From positions 1-6,664 of the forward strand of contig JANWKK010000052.1 in assembly GCA_025451425.1 (NCBI GenBank): a stretch of DNA of 6,664 bases, read 5' to 3'. A program made the translations under genes and the position numbers. This stretch comes from Gemmatimonadaceae bacterium (GTDB lineage: Bacteria > Gemmatimonadota > Gemmatimonadetes > Gemmatimonadales > Gemmatimonadaceae). The notes below the pieces were generated by a model that was given only the letters and a program-made list of their open reading frames with translations, searched no databases and was not told the DNA's origin. This document shows, in pieces, positions 4,730-6,664 of the stretch; the stretch's first letter is position 1; every line of letters starts with the position of its first letter.

Positions 4730-6664
4730 CGCGCCAGCTCTGAATACCCGCGCCGGATCCGCTCGCAGCGCTCGTCGCGAAGGCAGGAAGCACGCAATCC
4801 CCGCCGTCGTTAGGATCACGAGCCCGACGCACGCGTACGTCAGTACATCCGTTGGCGCAACGTGAAAGAGCAACTTCGCCACGAGCCTGCTCCCCTCGAG
4901 CGCAACCCCGAGGCCGACTGCGAGCCCGATCACGACAATCGCCATCCCCTGCCGCATAACGAGCGCGAGCACGCGCGCCGCGGTGGCACCGAGGGCGACC
5001 CGAATCGCGATCTCCGGCAGCCGCTGCGTCACGCCATACCCGATGACGCCCGCCAACCCCGTCGCGGTCAACACCAGCGCCACGATGGCGAACACGATCA
5101 GCAACGTCGCCGTGAGGCGCGGCTCGGCGAGCTGCGCGCCGCGCACCTCTTCCAGCGTCTGGACTGATGCGACGGGCTGCTGCGCGTCGATTTCGTGGAC
5201 CGCCGCCCGGAGTGCGTTCACCACCGGCGGCATCGCGCCTGTCGTCCGCAAAAACACGCGCATGTCGCCCGAGCCGTTGCGCAACAGCGGCGCGTAGATC
5301 TCGTCCGTCACGTCCTTGTCCAGGCCCGTCATGCGCACGTCGCCAACGATGCCGACGATGGTAAGCCAATGTCGTCCACTGTCGGGGCTGATGCGGGTGC
5401 CGATCGGGTCCCGCGAGCCCCAATAGCTCCTCGCCAACCGCTGGCTCACGATCGCGGACTGCGTGTTCGTGTCTCGATCGGCTGTGGTGAAGTCTCGGCC
5501 TCGGAGAAGCGGCACGCCAATCGTCCGAAAGTAGCCGGGACTCACTAAGGTCCCGTCCGAGTGCGGCGTGTCCGCGCTGCTTGCGTTGCTCCTACCTTCA
5601 ATCTGGAATCGAATGTTCTGCGTCTGCGCATTGCCTAACGGTAACGTGCTCGCCAGCGCCATGGATGAGACGCCTGGCATGCCGTTCAGCCGATCGAGGA
5701 GTGCAGCGGCGAAATTGCGCGTCAGCTGTCCGCTGTTGTATTTGGTGAAGTTGAGAGTGAGCCGAGCCGTAAGCACATTGTGCACCTCGATCCCGGCGTC
5801 GATGCGGCTCAGCGCCACGAGGCTCCGCGCGATCAACCCGGCTCCCACGAGCATCACGAACGCGAGCGCCACCTGCGCGACGACGAGCACATTGCGCAAA
5901 CGATGATCGCCGCGCGTCGCCATGGCACCCGTGTTCCCCTGCCGAAGCGCATCGGCAACGTTGCGACGTCGAGCCAATTGAACGAACGGCACGGCCGCAA
6001 CAAAGAGCGCCGTCAGCACACAGAGTACCAACGCGAACCCATAGACAGAAGCGCTCATCTGAATCTCGTCCGCCCGCGGCGTGAGACGCGTCGCCGTCGC
6101 GCGCAGCAAGCCGACACTCGACGCCGCGAGCGCGACGCCGATCGCACCTCCAGCGAGCGATACATATAAACTCTCTAAAGCAAGCTGCCGATAGATGCGC
6201 GCGCGTGGCGCGCCCAGAGCAACGCGCACAGCCATCTCGCGTCCCCGGTGCATCTGCCGCGACAGAGTGAGATTCGCGACGTTCGCAATCGCCGCAAGCA
6301 ACAGAAAGGCCGCGGTCGTGAAGAGCAGCAGCAAGATCGGCTTCGCCCGCGACGTCATCTCATCGCGAGCAAGGCTCACCGCGTAGTGGAAGCGCTGTTG
6401 CGCCGGATATGCTTGGGGGTGCGCGGCATGGTTTCGGGCCGCGAGCGTCGCGAGCTCCACGCGCGCACGCTCGAGCGACACGCCCGGGCGAAGGACGGCG
6501 AACGCGCCCACCATCCGCATGCCGTAATCGTTCATCATCACCGGCGCCGAGCGGAATGGACACGCGCCAGCGGGCAGGAAGATATCCGCCTCGTTCGGAT
6601 AGCCGGCCATTGCTGGGAGAACGCCGACGACCGTGTGCACTTTGTCGTTCATCGTAAACTTGGC
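4727..6664 (-). CDS. ADOP-family FtsX/MacB-like ABC permease, 5' end beyond window edge
   Basis: The frame is open from the right edge to TGA (4729-4727), about 645 residues. The codons before the Met at 6652 read Ala-Lys-Phe-Thr in frame, so that Met is internal and the gene starts outside. Numbering from that Met: 1-105 is the end of a first MacB-like periplasmic core (VHTVVGVLP). Membrane segments lie near 106-128, 163-183, 203-223, 252-275, 517-540, 570-588 and 606-624. A second periplasmic core spans 290-505. The FtsX coupling motif appears twice, EMAVRVALGAP at 139-149 and EIAIRVALGAT at 547-557, showing the internal duplication typical of ADOP permeases (acidobacterial duplicated orphan permeases). 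These normally run to about 800 residues with eight membrane passes, so one pass and part of the first core are missing. Relatives such as MacB and LolCE act in export or lipoprotein handling with an ATPase; none is encoded in this window. Substrate unknown. Leu338 (TTA) and Leu613 (CTA) lie in CGTTAGG/CCTAACG heptamers. Confidence 0.95.
   Translation of the reverse strand, partial: AKFTMNDKVHTVVGVLPAMAGYPNEADIFLPAGACPFRSAPVMMNDYGMRMVGAFAVLRPGVSLERARVELATLAARNHAAHPQAYPAQQRFHYAVSLARDEMTSRAKPILLLLFTTAAFLLLAAIANVANLTLSRQMHRGREMAVRVALGAPRARIYRQLALESLYVSLAGGAIGVALAASSVGLLRATATRLTPRADEIQMSASVYGFALVLCVLTALFVAAVPFVQLARRRNVADALRQGNTGAMATRGDHRLRNVLVVAQVALAFVMLVGAGLIARSLVALSRIDAGIEVHNVLTARLTLNFTKYNSGQLTRNFAAALLDRLNGMPGVSSMALASTLPLGNAQTQNIRFQIEGRSNASSADTPHSDGTLVSPGYFRTIGVPLLRGRDFTTADRDTNTQSAIVSQRLARSYWGSRDPIGTRISPDSGRHWLTIVGIVGDVRMTGLDKDVTDEIYAPLLRNGSGDMRVFLRTTGAMPPVVNALRAAVHEIDAQQPVASVQTLEEVRGAQLAEPRLTATLLIVFAIVALVLTATGLAGVIGYGVTQRLPEIAIRVALGATAARVLALVMRQGMAIVVIGLAVGLGVALEGSRLVAKLLFHVAPTDVLTYACVGLVILTTAGIACFLPSRRALRADPARVFRAGA

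Noticed and set aside
4567..4797. Minus-strand frame of 76 codons running over the permease 3' end and gap
   Set aside because: It overlaps the well-supported permease frame, has no recognisable motifs and gets its Trp-rich stretch from the GGT repeat.

Overview
The window looks like chromosomal DNA from a GC-rich soil or sediment bacterium, most likely Gemmatimonadota or possibly Acidobacteriota. This placement is an inference. It rests on an ADOP-type orphan ABC permease, a secreted DUF3857/transglutaminase-like protein and long GC-rich genes with little Shine-Dalgarno signal. No rRNA, tRNA or other phylogenetic marker is present to settle it.

All four genes that I can support lie on the minus strand, so transcription runs from the right edge to the left. 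Read in that direction: (1) 6664-4727, the C-terminal part of a large FtsX/MacB-like permease of the ADOP family, with its N-terminus beyond the right edge; (2) 4726-4385, about 340 bases without a gene, opening with a G/T-rich repeat on the stop codon and followed by several inverted repeats; (3) 4384-3146, a YdjM/DUF457-type membrane metal-dependent hydrolase with an extra cysteine-containing C-terminal domain; (4) 3145-2964, a short gap with palindromes; (5) 2963-1524, a lipoprotein with an Ig-like domain followed by a five-bladed propeller related to glycoside hydrolases; (6) 1523-1359, a gap with a perfect inverted repeat; (7) 1358-1, a secreted DUF3857 plus transglutaminase-like protein cut by the left edge.

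The gaps of 342, 182 and 165 bases, each with its own inverted repeats, argue for separately transcribed genes rather than one operon. All four products belong to the cell envelope (inner membrane, lipoprotein, periplasm), but nothing in the sequence ties them into one pathway. I do not see a convincing new multi-gene system, CRISPR array, insertion sequence, phage or toxin-antitoxin module.

The most interesting signal is at DNA level. The heptamer CGTTAGG/CCTAACG occurs seven times, in both orientations and in different reading frames, and in genes it often creates codons expected to be rare (TTA, CTA, AGG). Next in interest are the G-quadruplex-prone repeat at the permease stop codon, inverted repeats abutting two start codons that lack ribosome binding sites, and the unassigned domains of the lipoprotein and the YdjM-like protein.
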